Assembly (NCBI RefSeq): GCF_014645135.1
Contig: NZ_BMLH01000005.1
Coordinates: 62,001 to 126,000, forward strand
Direction of reading: 5' to 3'
DNA: 64,000 nt
From: Rheinheimera tangshanensis
GTDB lineage: Bacteria > Pseudomonadota > Gammaproteobacteria > Enterobacterales > Alteromonadaceae
Shown here: piece by piece, positions 27,812 to 36,757 of the stretch
How positions within the stretch are numbered: position 1 is the stretch's first letter
How the letters are laid out: each line of letters begins with the position of its first letter
Position numbers and translations under genes: made by a program
The notes under the pieces: model-generated
What the model saw: the letters and a program-made list of their open reading frames with translations, nothing else
What the model was told of the DNA's origin: nothing
Database searches by the model: none

Positions 27812-28374
27812 TAAATGTGATCTGACCCCATATTTAAAAAGATGTCAGCATGAGCAAAAGTCGTAGCCTTAGCATCTTTAGCAGAAAGAATCGGAGCCTC
27901 CTTCAGAGGCCATTGTATTGCCAATTGCGGATCGTCCCATCGAATAGAGCGCTCAGAAGCCGGGTCGTAATACTGATCGGTTTTGTACAGCACCTCAGCA
28001 TAAGTACTTAAGGTTAAAAAGCCATGAGCAAAACCTGCCGGAATAAAAAGTTGCTGCTTTTTGTCACTACAAAGCTCAATACCAAACCACCGGCCAAAAC
28101 TTGCTGATTGTTGTCTTAAATCCACCACTACATCAAAAATGCGACCAGTTAACACCCTCAATAATTTGGCCTGTGGCTTGTTCAGTTGGTAGTGCAACCC
28201 CCTTAATACGTTTTGATAAGAACCAGATTGAGACTCTTGAACAAAGTCTATTCCTCTAAAAATTTGTGTTAATTCAGATGAACGACTTACCTCGAAAAAG
28301 TACCCTCTCTCGTCCCGAAATAACTGTGGATCCAGTAACAGCAATCCAGGTAAAGATAGAGAAGTAATGTGCAT
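27811..28374 (-). CDS. rfbC: dTDP-4-dehydrorhamnose 3,5-epimerase
   Basis: RfbC is the cupin-fold epimerase of the dTDP-rhamnose pathway. It has 187 residues from the ATG at 28374 (MHITSLSLPG); an upstream start would add 11 unlike residues. Active-site patches are FVQESQSGSYQNVLRGLHYQ (catalytic His) and IPAGFAHGFLTLS. The last seven residues, NMGSDHI, are encoded by one arm of the palindromic repeat, so the natural end seems to have been replaced or extended. It is followed directly by rfbD. Confidence 0.94.
   Translation of the reverse strand: MHITSLSLPGLLLLDPQLFRDERGYFFEVSRSSELTQIFRGIDFVQESQSGSYQNVLRGLHYQLNKPQAKLLRVLTGRIFDVVVDLRQQSASFGRWFGIELCSDKKQQLFIPAGFAHGFLTLSTYAEVLYKTDQYYDPASERSIRWDDPQLAIQWPLKEAPILSAKDAKATTFAHADIFLNMGSDHI
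27815..27831. repeat. Half copy of the palindromic repeat at the rfbC-rfbD junction
   Basis: ATGTGATCTGACCCCAT is identical over 17 bases to the right arm of the complete copies at 17986-18040 and 21496-21550. The other arm is absent. On the minus strand it codes for the last residues of RfbC and ends four bases before the rfbD ATG. Confidence 0.85.
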
Positions 28375-28435
28375 AATCAGTGATCTGCCGAAACTATCAA
28401 GAACCAATACTCCTGAACTAATAAGTCTGTAACTC

Positions 28436-28468
28436 TAAAGTAAAAAGCCCCTATCAAAAGAGGCTTTT
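28436..28468 (-). terminator. Rho-independent terminator after yjbH
   Basis: On the minus strand AAAAGCCTCT and AGGGGCTTTT form a ten-pair stem with one G-T pair and a six-base loop, followed by a T-rich run. It lies 15 bases past the yjbH stop and separates yjbEFGH from rfbCD. It may also work from the other side. Confidence 0.8.
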
Positions 28469-28482
28469 ATTATTTTAATAAG

Positions 28483-30573
28483 TTACCGTAAAAACGGTGA
28501 GCGCACTTCCGTTAAATCATTGAGGTTCATTGGTCTATTCAGCATTTGACCACCATCTCTTGATATTGGTATCCAAGGAATACGACCACGGCCTGTGGCT
28601 GATTTTAACGAGAACAAGTCAAACGGAATAGACACATAAAAACCTTTGGTAAAACTGCCTTCACCATATTCTTCTGACGACATATCAGTAATAGCAGCAT
28701 AAGCCCCTACCACAATTCCACTGTCAAACCGTTTGGCAAAATCTACTGTTACACCTTTATCTTTAGCTAAGTACTGGCCCAAACTGGTCGTGATCAATGT
28801 GTCTTTTAAGAAAAAAGGTTCCCAGTAAAAGCTAACATGACCCGTCATAGTTTTATAGTCAAACAGTGCCACTTCACTGTCGTAGTCGCGTTGGCGTACA
28901 TAGTTCAGATCCACACCAATGGCCAGCGATGAATCTAGCGGCTTATATAAAACCTCGCCACCAACACCAGCATACATAGTTTCTAAATAACCACCATAAG
29001 CTTGAGCATACCAATTATCGGCAAGCTCATCTTTCCAATGCCCGTATAAATTCTCCATAGTTACATCACTACGGCTTACATACTCACGAATATAGGTACG
29101 TACACGTGGCACATTATTATTAAAAGCATCAACTTTAAAATTAAAATCGTCGTAGTTAGTTAACAGGTTTACTTTCGCGGTAGTTTGTACACTAAAGTTG
29201 TTATTAAACTGATAACCGGCACCTAGTAACACCCCCCCCTGATACATATAAAAACGTTCAGGATTACCAAAAGTCTGGCTCCAAAAAATTTCAGCTCCAT
29301 AACCAAAACCACTTTCACTGAGTTCAACAGCCCAAGGCTCGTTGCTTACTTCTGGCTCTTTTCTGCTATAACTGTCAGTTACCACTGCAGTTAAACTTTC
29401 TTTACGCACTGCTTTCACAAACTTTTCAGCGTCAATTACAGTTTCTACCTGTGGTAAACCAGCTTCCACTTCGACTATTCGATACTTTTTTACTTCTGCC
29501 GGTAAATGACTGGCTAATACCCTACCAATACGTTCTAACGCGACATGTTCATCCCGATAAGATATCTGACGGCCTGTCACCACTATTTCGTTATCTTTTA
29601 ACGCATAGTTGATCACCATAAAACCAGCATTTAAATACAGGTCCCTGTTCATCTGTGTTCTATCTAAATTGTCAGTATTTGCAACTTGCACAGCAGGCAC
29701 TACTTTCGGCGTTGGGTCTAACTTCAGTTGTTTTACCGAATTAAAGTCCACTTTATAGTTCACCCCAAAACCAAAGGTATTACCACGCATATAGTTCAGA
29801 TTAAAATCAAGTGCATCTGAATAGGTATAGACAGCAGCAATGTTGTAAGCTGAATCCTGAACTAATGTACCAGCAAAATCGTTAACGTAATTATTACCGT
29901 CGTATTCCAGTTTTAGTAGCAATGGGTCCCACGGAGTCTGGTATTCAATGCCACCATATAGAGAAGCTGTACCTTTAAAAAACTTCTGGTAATCAACCTT
30001 GCCACCGGAACCACTGAACTCACCAGGCCGTACGCAAAAGCTATCTTTTAAATCACAGAACGGGTTGGTGATATTACCTTTGCTACCTAAATAACCCCAG
30101 CCTAAGCCAATATGAAAATCAAAGGGACCAATACGTTTACTGGCTGCTATATATTCGCTTTCAAATAAACCTGTGCCACCAAAGTCACGAAAACCTACCG
30201 ATACATCAGGTAAAAACTCGCTTTCCTGCCAGAGCCTGAATTTAGCATCTATGCCTTTATCTTTATAAGTTTGATCGCCACTGAAATCAGGGTCATCACT
30301 ATAAAGCCGGGTACGGACGTCTGTATAACGCACAGTAGCTTCCATCCAGGGAAACAGCTGCACAGAGGCTGACCACAAGCGGTATTCCTGACTGTCCTGA
30401 TAATTTAAGCTAAATTTACCTGGTTCGTTATGTCGGGCTGTAGGCATTTGAATTAAACCTACGCCACCATGATTCATTTGGCTATAGCTTTTAGTTGAAG
30501 GCTCAAAACCCTGTTCTGCAGCGACCGAAGCGCAGTACAGTGACACTAAAGTGGCTAGATAAGACTTTTTCAT
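28483..30573 (-). CDS. yjbH: YjbH/GfcD/WbfB-like outer membrane protein
   Basis: The 696 residues begin with a signal peptide (MKKSYLATLVSLYCASVAA) and continue as a beta-rich protein with many alternating aromatic strands, consistent with one or two outer-membrane barrels. Patches such as GGVGLIQMPTARHNEPG near the mature start and FGNPERFYMYQGGVLLGAGYQ later fit the YjbH family. Members go with secreted polysaccharides (YjbEFGH, GfcABCD in E. coli; WbfB in Vibrio). It may help export or anchor the polymer. The start overlaps the YjbG-like gene by ATGA. Confidence 0.9.
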   Translation of the reverse strand: MKKSYLATLVSLYCASVAAEQGFEPSTKSYSQMNHGGVGLIQMPTARHNEPGKFSLNYQDSQEYRLWSASVQLFPWMEATVRYTDVRTRLYSDDPDFSGDQTYKDKGIDAKFRLWQESEFLPDVSVGFRDFGGTGLFESEYIAASKRIGPFDFHIGLGWGYLGSKGNITNPFCDLKDSFCVRPGEFSGSGGKVDYQKFFKGTASLYGGIEYQTPWDPLLLKLEYDGNNYVNDFAGTLVQDSAYNIAAVYTYSDALDFNLNYMRGNTFGFGVNYKVDFNSVKQLKLDPTPKVVPAVQVANTDNLDRTQMNRDLYLNAGFMVINYALKDNEIVVTGRQISYRDEHVALERIGRVLASHLPAEVKKYRIVEVEAGLPQVETVIDAEKFVKAVRKESLTAVVTDSYSRKEPEVSNEPWAVELSESGFGYGAEIFWSQTFGNPERFYMYQGGVLLGAGYQFNNNFSVQTTAKVNLLTNYDDFNFKVDAFNNNVPRVRTYIREYVSRSDVTMENLYGHWKDELADNWYAQAYGGYLETMYAGVGGEVLYKPLDSSLAIGVDLNYVRQRDYDSEVALFDYKTMTGHVSFYWEPFFLKDTLITTSLGQYLAKDKGVTVDFAKRFDSGIVVGAYAAITDMSSEEYGEGSFTKGFYVSIPFDLFSLKSATGRGRIPWIPISRDGGQMLNRPMNLNDLTEVRSPFLR

Positions 30574-31325
30574 GGTGCTACAACCTTATGAACCAATAAG
30601 TCTAAAATTTGCTGATTGATATCTTCAAATTCGGACGGTAAATGTCTAAGTTCCAGTGGAACAAATAAAGTAGCCCCAGCAGGAATAGCTTTAAACTCTC
30701 TGTTCCATAGGCCTACTTTAGCGATAAAAGGATCTGCATTAGCGGGTACTACATAAAGGAAAGAAGCACTTGCACCCTCTAGTAATTTTAAATCACTCAA
30801 ATAATCTGCGGCCTCGCTGGCGTTTAGCAATAAAGTACTGCTATTTTCAACTGCGCCGAACAATGCAACAGTAGCAGGCTTCTCTGCAACGACCAACAAA
30901 TACTGTCCCGCATCAATTAATGGGTTTAATGAAGTTTTAATTCTCACCGTATCAGGATCAAGCGGAAGCACTATCTTTTTAGCTAATTGAAGTGGCGTAA
31001 GCTCAAGCACTATTTTTTTAGTAGTTGCCGCCAGACCCTCATCACCATGCTGGGCATAATAGTTATGTAATTCAGTTAAGCGTTGTAAAAGTTTAGCTTT
31101 TTTCTGCTCTAAACTATGTATTTCTGTCGAAGATAAACTATAAAAACTGGCAGACGGCCAGTACAAATTAGCACTAGTATTCACGCCAGCAACTAAATCA
31201 CTTAATCTTGGCTGCTGTGCATAGTCTAAAAACACATCGTTAAATTGCACTCTCACCACTGGATTCGCCTGAAGCGTTAAGCTACAGGAAACAACAATAA
31301 ATAACAGCAAAAAGCGATAGATCAT
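30570..31325 (-). CDS. yjbG: YjbG/GfcC-like periplasmic capsule protein
   Basis: The 251 residues have a signal peptide (first ~20 residues) and a periplasmic domain of the GfcC type, which carries two beta-grasp folds like those of Wza-type SLBB proteins. Visible patches are LSDLVAGVNTSANLYWPSASFY near the start and IPAGATLFVPLE near the end. It lies between the YjbF-like lipoprotein and YjbH, overlapping each by four bases, so the three genes are one translational unit. Confidence 0.88.
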   Translation of the reverse strand: MIYRFLLLFIVVSCSLTLQANPVVRVQFNDVFLDYAQQPRLSDLVAGVNTSANLYWPSASFYSLSSTEIHSLEQKKAKLLQRLTELHNYYAQHGDEGLAATTKKIVLELTPLQLAKKIVLPLDPDTVRIKTSLNPLIDAGQYLLVVAEKPATVALFGAVENSSTLLLNASEAADYLSDLKLLEGASASFLYVVPANADPFIAKVGLWNREFKAIPAGATLFVPLELRHLPSEFEDINQQILDLLVHKVVAP

Positions 31326-32008
31326 TTTCTATTCCCTGCATTCCTGATACCTAGAAGACGACCTGCCGAACTGATGAAAGTAAGCTCCAGCTCAGGCCAA
31401 AACGGTGCAATAGTCTGTTTAGTCTTTAGCAAATAACCACTGCTCAAGTCATACCAAAACAGATTGATAGCTGTTGTACCATCGGCAAACGTAACTTGTT
31501 CTGTGACTAATTTTGTTTGAAAGCTATGCTCCAACAACTCAAGGCTTGTTACTTCAACTTGTATAATTTCATAGTTACTTTGATAACCAGTTTCATTATT
31601 CTCAGACCAATCCGAGTGACTAGTCCATTGCTGCCCCTGGTTAATTTTTACCATAGCTTGCTTTAGTGGGTCTTGTGCTCTGTTGGATTGAAACATCAGG
31701 TTATTACTAAAACCCGTCGTTTTTACAACACGGCCTTTTTCTATGACCAACATGGCTTCATCCGCTGAAATCCATTTTTGTTGGTTATGCTCTAAAAAAG
31801 CTAAACCTAACACAGCTATCGGTTTGTTACCTACTTTGGCATAAAGCGCGTCAGCTTTACGTTCTGCTAGTTCAGCCCTAGTCAAAAAGGCATCTTCACC
31901 CTGAGAAAAGGCTAATTTCAATGTGTCGGTGTAAGTGCGTACCGTGCTGGAGCAACCTGACAACACCAGCATAGCTGTCAGCGAAAAAAATACAGCTGTT
32001 CTTAACAT
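31322..32008 (-). CDS. yjbF: YjbF/GfcB-like outer membrane lipoprotein
   Basis: The 228 residues begin with a lipoprotein signal ending in the lipobox LVLSGC (Cys ~19). The mature domain matches the YjbF/GfcB layout, ending in TIAPFWPELELTFI. Residues after the Cys are SST, so outer-membrane sorting is expected. Part of yjbEFGH; a terminator hairpin separates it from yjbE upstream, so it likely depends on read-through. Confidence 0.88.
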   Translation of the reverse strand: MLRTAVFFSLTAMLVLSGCSSTVRTYTDTLKLAFSQGEDAFLTRAELAERKADALYAKVGNKPIAVLGLAFLEHNQQKWISADEAMLVIEKGRVVKTTGFSNNLMFQSNRAQDPLKQAMVKINQGQQWTSHSDWSENNETGYQSNYEIIQVEVTSLELLEHSFQTKLVTEQVTFADGTTAINLFWYDLSSGYLLKTKQTIAPFWPELELTFISSAGRLLGIRNAGNRK

Positions 32009-32035
32009 TGTGCATCCAATTCAACAAAAAACAGA

Positions 32036-32062
32036 TAATAAAAAGCCGCCTGAAGGCGGCTT
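32036..32062 (-). terminator. Terminator/attenuator between yjbE and yjbF
   Basis: On the minus strand AAGCCGCC and GGCGGCTT form an eight-pair perfect stem with loop TTCA, followed by TTTATTAT. Lying after yjbE and before yjbF, it should cut most transcripts and give more yjbE than yjbFGH mRNA. Confidence 0.85.
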
Positions 32063-32085
32063 ACGCATTAGCTCGTTAGCTAAAA

Positions 32086-32430
32086 TTACTGAGCTGGGCG
32101 AGTGATGGCCACAGTAGTAGTTTTAGTATTAGTACCAGTACCCGTCACTGTTACAGTGCTGCCAGTACAGACACCGTTTACAGGACCAGAGAAACCTGTA
32201 GCACAAGTTTGTTCTTCAACTTCTTCTTCATCAGGAGCTGAATCGCTACGGTTGTTAGAAACAACAGCAGCTAAAACGCCTGCAGCGATAGCACCAGCAA
32301 CGATAGTACCAGTAGCGATACCACCGATAGTGCCAGCACCTGAACCACCAGCACTTGACTCTTCATCTTGTGCCATAACAGCACCTGAAGCTACTAATAA
32401 AGCAGCCATTACAACACTTAATTTCTTCAT
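32086..32430 (-). CDS. yjbE: YjbE/GfcA-like small secreted Thr-rich protein
   Basis: The 114 residues have a signal peptide (MKKLSVVMAALLVASGAVMA), a glycine/alanine-rich hydrophobic stretch (GGIATGTIVAGAIAAGVLAA), an acidic patch, two cysteines (TCATGFSGPVNGVCTG, maybe a disulfide) and a Thr-rich tail (TVTVTGTGTNTKTTTVAIT). YjbE/GfcA proteins share the small size and Thr-rich end; their role in polysaccharide export is not known. ATG 32430 is preferred over the GTG just before it because of the AAGGG spacing. It has a strong promoter upstream and a terminator downstream. Confidence 0.8.
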   Translation of the reverse strand: MKKLSVVMAALLVASGAVMAQDEESSAGGSGAGTIGGIATGTIVAGAIAAGVLAAVVSNNRSDSAPDEEEVEEQTCATGFSGPVNGVCTGSTVTVTGTGTNTKTTTVAITRPAQ

Positions 32431-32453
32431 CACATCATCCCTTTTAAAAAAGT

Positions 32454-32470
32454 ACCTCTAGAATAGAGGT
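32454..32470. promoter_or_regulatory. Palindrome over the yjbE -10 box, candidate operator
   Basis: ACCTCTA (32454-32460) and TAGAGGT (32464-32470) are perfect inverted arms around GAA. The palindrome covers the predicted -10 hexamer of the yjbE promoter, where a bound repressor would block RNA polymerase. It could alternatively form a 5' RNA hairpin. Confidence 0.4.
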
Positions 32471-32488
32471 TTTTCGCACAACCGACAA
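32460..32488 (-). promoter_or_regulatory. Putative sigma-70 promoter of yjbEFGH
   Basis: On the minus strand TTGTCG (-35) and TATTCT (-10) are separated by exactly 17 bases. The transcript would start about 25 bases before the yjbE ATG. This makes yjbEFGH a unit separate from the dehydratase gene upstream. Confidence 0.55.
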
Positions 32489-32562
32489 GCATTTTTTTGC
32501 CAGCGGTTTACAACATCCCCACCTAAAATAAGCAGGAAACCTTTTTTGTCTCAACTATTTAC

Positions 32563-34479
32563 CTAATGAACCAGTTCTTTTTTAACTGTTTCACTGGTAT
32601 GGCCACTGACAAATAATAAATCACAAATTTCACTGCTAGGCGCAAAGCCCGTTGGTGCATCCAGTAAAATTTGTCTGAGCATTTGTTGATCAAAGCTCTG
32701 GCATGCAACATCCAGACTATTTAGCAACAGCATAGTAGCTGACCATGACAGAAATTGTTCTTTTGCCGCTCGTATTCTGGCATGTTGTGTTCGGCTTTCA
32801 TTGCTGCCGATCAATAATTCTTCATAAAGTTTTTCGCCCGGGCGTAAACCTGTGATCTGAATCTCAATATCACCATTTGGGTTAGTTTTATCTTTCAGCT
32901 TTAATCCTGCCAGCTGGATCATGCGTTTAGCCAAATCGTAAATGCGCACAGGCTCGCCCATATCCAGCACAAAAACTTCACCGCCTTTAGCCATAGCGCC
33001 AGCTTGTATCACCAACTGTGAGGCTTCTGGAATCGTCATAAAAAAACGGGTAATTTCTTTATGGGTCAAAGTGACAGGCCCACCTGCTTTAATTTGCTGT
33101 GCAAACAAAGGCACCACCGAGCCAGAAGAACCCAACACATTACCAAAACGTACCATACACATCCGAGTGCAGGTCTGCCTATTCGCCAAGCCTTGCAATA
33201 CAAGCTCTGCCATGCGTTTGCTTGCACCCATTACATTGGTAGGTCGTACCGCTTTGTCAGTGGAAATTAATACAAAATTCTCAACTTTTGCCGCTATGGC
33301 TGCTTCAGCGCAAGCCCAGGTACCAAAGACATTATTGCGAACCCCTTCAACCATATTGTATTCAACCAAAGGTACATGCTTATAAGCAGCAGCGTGGTAA
33401 AGAGTTTGCACCTGAAAATTAGTCATCACCTGCTCGAGCAATTTCTGCTGTTGCACCGACCCCAACACAGGCTTGATAGCACAATGATAACCAAAGCGCC
33501 GTTTCACGGCATTTAACTCGCGTTCAATCGAATACAAAGCAAACTCAGATACATCGAATAACACCAAAACATCAGGTTTACAACGAATTATCTGCCGGCA
33601 TAACTCGGAACCAATAGAACCACCAGCTCCCGTGACCATAACTATTTTATGCCGGATATTAGCTTGTAAAAGTTGTTGATCAGGTTCAATGACTTCGCGG
33701 CCTAACAAGTCTTCAATACGAATATCCTGTAAATCGTCAATTTTCATATGGCCAGCGACTAAATCAGCCATGCCCGGAATACTTTGCACTGGTACAGGAA
33801 GCTTGGACAAATATTCAAGCAATTCACGTTTACGGCCACGCCCGGCTGATGGCATGGCTAACAATACACGATCAACACGATAACGCTGAATAGCTTTTTC
33901 TAATAGCTCAGAAGGCAGCACAGTTAAACCACAGACAGTGGTTTTTTGTAGCTCAGTATTATCATCAACAAAAACCACTGGCTTGTATTCGTCACCACTT
34001 TGCAGCGCGTATAACAATTGACGGCCAGAACAACCTGCTCCGTAAATCAGCACTCTGCTCTTTGTCTTGTGACGCTGCATTTGTAAAGCGCTGCGAAATC
34101 CCCATCTGCTGCCGCCTACGAACAATACAGCGATCACCGAAAAACATAAGACTAAACGAATAATCTCATCTAAAGGCAAAAACCAGCACAAAGCCATCAA
34201 ACCTAAGGAGCTTGCAGCAACACCATTTACCACTGTGGCAATGGCTTGAGGAGCCATATAACGTAAGATTGCACGATACAACCCAAGCACCGAAAAAACG
34301 ACAAGGCTAAACGCAAGCCAAACCAACAGGCTCACAGTGTGCGATAAAATAAATACAGAAGGCTGTGCAACGCCCGACAACCAGCTGGCTGCAAACAAGG
34401 CACTACATAAAAAAACTGAATCTGATACTACAGATATAACCCGCTTTATATCGCGGGGAAGCGACATCATCCAAGTCAC
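32563..34479 (-). CDS. WbpM/FlaA1-like nucleotide-sugar 4,6-dehydratase (copy A)
   Basis: The 638-residue protein has four N-terminal membrane segments, a first Rossmann-like domain (VLIYGAGCSGRQLL, ~145) and a C-terminal SDR domain (VTGAGGSIGSELC, ~285; STDKAVRPTNVMGASKRMAE, with Met in place of the usual Tyr as in WbpM). Relatives turn UDP-GlcNAc into UDP-4-keto-6-deoxy-GlcNAc. The GTG start has AGGGAG seven bases upstream. It lies next to a close paralogue, and with the WbpV-like gene it could give UDP-QuiNAc or a diamino sugar. Confidence 0.9.
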   Translation of the reverse strand: MTWMMSLPRDIKRVISVVSDSVFLCSALFAASWLSGVAQPSVFILSHTVSLLVWLAFSLVVFSVLGLYRAILRYMAPQAIATVVNGVAASSLGLMALCWFLPLDEIIRLVLCFSVIAVLFVGGSRWGFRSALQMQRHKTKSRVLIYGAGCSGRQLLYALQSGDEYKPVVFVDDNTELQKTTVCGLTVLPSELLEKAIQRYRVDRVLLAMPSAGRGRKRELLEYLSKLPVPVQSIPGMADLVAGHMKIDDLQDIRIEDLLGREVIEPDQQLLQANIRHKIVMVTGAGGSIGSELCRQIIRCKPDVLVLFDVSEFALYSIERELNAVKRRFGYHCAIKPVLGSVQQQKLLEQVMTNFQVQTLYHAAAYKHVPLVEYNMVEGVRNNVFGTWACAEAAIAAKVENFVLISTDKAVRPTNVMGASKRMAELVLQGLANRQTCTRMCMVRFGNVLGSSGSVVPLFAQQIKAGGPVTLTHKEITRFFMTIPEASQLVIQAGAMAKGGEVFVLDMGEPVRIYDLAKRMIQLAGLKLKDKTNPNGDIEIQITGLRPGEKLYEELLIGSNESRTQHARIRAAKEQFLSWSATMLLLNSLDVACQSFDQQMLRQILLDAPTGFAPSSEICDLLFVSGHTSETVKKELVH

Positions 34480-34711
34480 GCTTTCACTCCCTCTTTACTC
34501 ATAGAGTTATCTACTTTTATCAGCGATATGACTGGTTTAAAGACCATCAGCTTAGGACAGCCTTTGAATATCTACCAGTTTTAGCCTACTAAAAATGAAC
34601 TTTATATGAATAAAAATGTCCTTTGAGTCCGTTATTTACAACAACATTACATTTTTCGCTAATTTCACACAATAGCGAATTAGTAACTAAAAGTAATTCT
34701 GTATCGCTTAA

Positions 34712-36640
34712 TTAATGACTAATTTTATTGCTCTGCCAAACCAAATCACAAATACCATCTGTAGGGGCAAAACCTGTTGGAGCATTCAGCATTAAAGTTC
34801 GTACTTTTTCCAAATCGTAGTTTATAGCTGATTCGCTGAGTTCACTTAATAAAGCTTGCATTTCTGGCCAGCCTAAATAAACTTCATTCGCTGCTTTAAT
34901 GCGAGGGTGACGGGTTGGTTTTTCATCCTCACCTATTAGTAACTCTTCGTACAATTTTTCACCTGGCCTTAAACCAGTAATTTTAATTTCAATGTCACCC
35001 TGCGGGTTCTGTTTATTTTTAATTTCTAACCCGGTCAGATGGACCATCTTTCTCGCCAGGTCGTAAATTCTCACAGGTTCGCCCATATCCAATACAAATA
35101 CATCACCGCCCTCTCCCATAGCACCGGCCTGAATCACCAACTGAGCTGCCTCGGGTATGGTCATAAAATAGCGGGTAATATCTTCGTGGGTCAGGGTGAT
35201 TGGCCCACCTTTTTTAATCTGCTTACGAAACAAAGGCACAACAGAACCGGAAGAACCTAATACATTGCCAAAACGTACCATACAAAATCTGGTGTTCTGC
35301 TGGCGCTTTGCCAGCGCTTGCAGAGTTAGTTCTGCCAAACGTTTTGTGGTGCCCATCACGTTGGTTGGTCGTACTGCTTTGTCCGTTGAAATCAACACAA
35401 AAGTCTCAACCTCTGAGGCAATAGCGGCTTCAGCTGTGTGCCAGGTTCCGAACACATTGTTTCTTAAACCCTCAATCACATTAAATTCGACCAATGGCAC
35501 ATGCTTGTAGGCCGCTGCATGATACACAGTTTGCACCTGGTAACTTTGCATAATACTCTGCAATCGCTGCTGGTCTAGCACTGTGCCCAGAGTTGGAATC
35601 AACTGCACATCGAGTTGTTTACTAGTCAAAGTACTACTGAGCTCTTTATCAATTTCGTAAAGAGAAAATTCAGACGCTTCAAATAAAACCAGCTTTAAAG
35701 GCGACTGCAGAATAATCTGCCGACACAACTCAGAGCCAATTGAACCGCCAGCGCCAGTTACCATCACCACTTTGCCGGTAATATTGGCAGTTAATAATGA
35801 TGGAATAGGCGTAACTGCGTCACGGCCTAACAAGTCTTCAATTTTTACATCCTGAAGCTCGTCTATTTTCATCTTACCGTCGACTAAATCTGTCATACCA
35901 GGAATAGTTAACACAGGTAAACCCAAAGGTTCCAGACGTTCGATTAACTTAGCTCTGGTGCCACGGCTTGCTGAAGGAACAGCGAGCAAAATACGGCTGA
36001 TACCATATTTGTGAATGACAGCTTCAATGCAGTCAGGAGAATATACTTTGACGTCACGGATCATAACACCATGAAAAGACGGGTCGTCATCAACAAAGGC
36101 AACAGCGCGAAACTCAACACTACTGGCAAGCGCTAACAGTAACTGACGACCACTAGCACCGGCACCATAAATTAATACTTTATGCTGAGCTGAACGGCTA
36201 CTCGCGGTTACCAATTCCCTTAACAACAAACGCACACCAGCGATACCGGTAAAAGCAAAAAATACATAATTTAAGTTGCCAGACAAACTGTAAAGAAAGG
36301 CGTTAGCGTCTATCGCAAAATTAAGCAGAACACCTGAAAAAAGCGAGCCAGCCGCGATTGCTACCATGGAGCGTAAACCAATATAACGCACCACAGATTT
36401 ATATAAACCCAGCAGACTAAATACAACAATAGTGGCCAAGGTCACAGCCATAAAACTTAAGACAAAAGACTCATCCTTCACCAGTTCAAAACTGTCATAA
36501 CGCAGGTAATAAGCCAGTACCCAGGACACAAATAAAATAGAGGTATCTATAGAGATAGAAACTGAGCGTTTTAATAAACGTGGCCAATCCATTAATGGCT
36601 GCAAACATTGCTGTAATGCTTTAGATGTCAAATTACGCAA
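34712..36640 (-). CDS. WbpM/FlaA1-like nucleotide-sugar 4,6-dehydratase (copy B)
   Basis: The 642 residues follow the same plan as the neighbouring copy: membrane segments to ~110, VLIYGAGASGRQLL (~155), VTGAGGSIGSELC (~292) and STDKAVRPTNVMGTTKRLAE. Large blocks are identical to copy A (for example HAAAYKHVPLVE and VRPTNVMG), so the two come from one duplication, now well diverged. The TTG start at 36640 is supported by GGAG five bases ahead. A 232-base gap without an obvious terminator separates it from copy A. Confidence 0.9.
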   Translation of the reverse strand: MRNLTSKALQQCLQPLMDWPRLLKRSVSISIDTSILFVSWVLAYYLRYDSFELVKDESFVLSFMAVTLATIVVFSLLGLYKSVVRYIGLRSMVAIAAGSLFSGVLLNFAIDANAFLYSLSGNLNYVFFAFTGIAGVRLLLRELVTASSRSAQHKVLIYGAGASGRQLLLALASSVEFRAVAFVDDDPSFHGVMIRDVKVYSPDCIEAVIHKYGISRILLAVPSASRGTRAKLIERLEPLGLPVLTIPGMTDLVDGKMKIDELQDVKIEDLLGRDAVTPIPSLLTANITGKVVMVTGAGGSIGSELCRQIILQSPLKLVLFEASEFSLYEIDKELSSTLTSKQLDVQLIPTLGTVLDQQRLQSIMQSYQVQTVYHAAAYKHVPLVEFNVIEGLRNNVFGTWHTAEAAIASEVETFVLISTDKAVRPTNVMGTTKRLAELTLQALAKRQQNTRFCMVRFGNVLGSSGSVVPLFRKQIKKGGPITLTHEDITRYFMTIPEAAQLVIQAGAMGEGGDVFVLDMGEPVRIYDLARKMVHLTGLEIKNKQNPQGDIEIKITGLRPGEKLYEELLIGEDEKPTRHPRIKAANEVYLGWPEMQALLSELSESAINYDLEKVRTLMLNAPTGFAPTDGICDLVWQSNKISH

Positions 36641-36725
36641 GAAAACTCCAGACTTAAAATCGTATCTATGCCAGCAAGATTAATGAAAAAGCCAGCTTAA
36701 AAACAATGTAAAACGCTGCTACTTT

Positions 36726-36747
36726 AGGTTATAAAAAATTATAACCT
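36726..36747. repeat. AT-rich perfect hairpin between ugd and dehydratase copy B
   Basis: AGGTTATAA and TTATAACCT pair perfectly around AAAA. No T-run follows on either side, so a classic terminator is unlikely. It lies 11 bases past the ugd stop, where it may protect the mRNA end. Confidence 0.4.
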
Positions 36748-36757
36748 GACTACAAAA

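Noticed and set aside
34620-34690. Inverted repeat TTCGCTA/TAGCGAA between the two dehydratase genes
   Set aside because: The loop is 11 bases and no T-run follows on the minus strand, so I do not call it a terminator.
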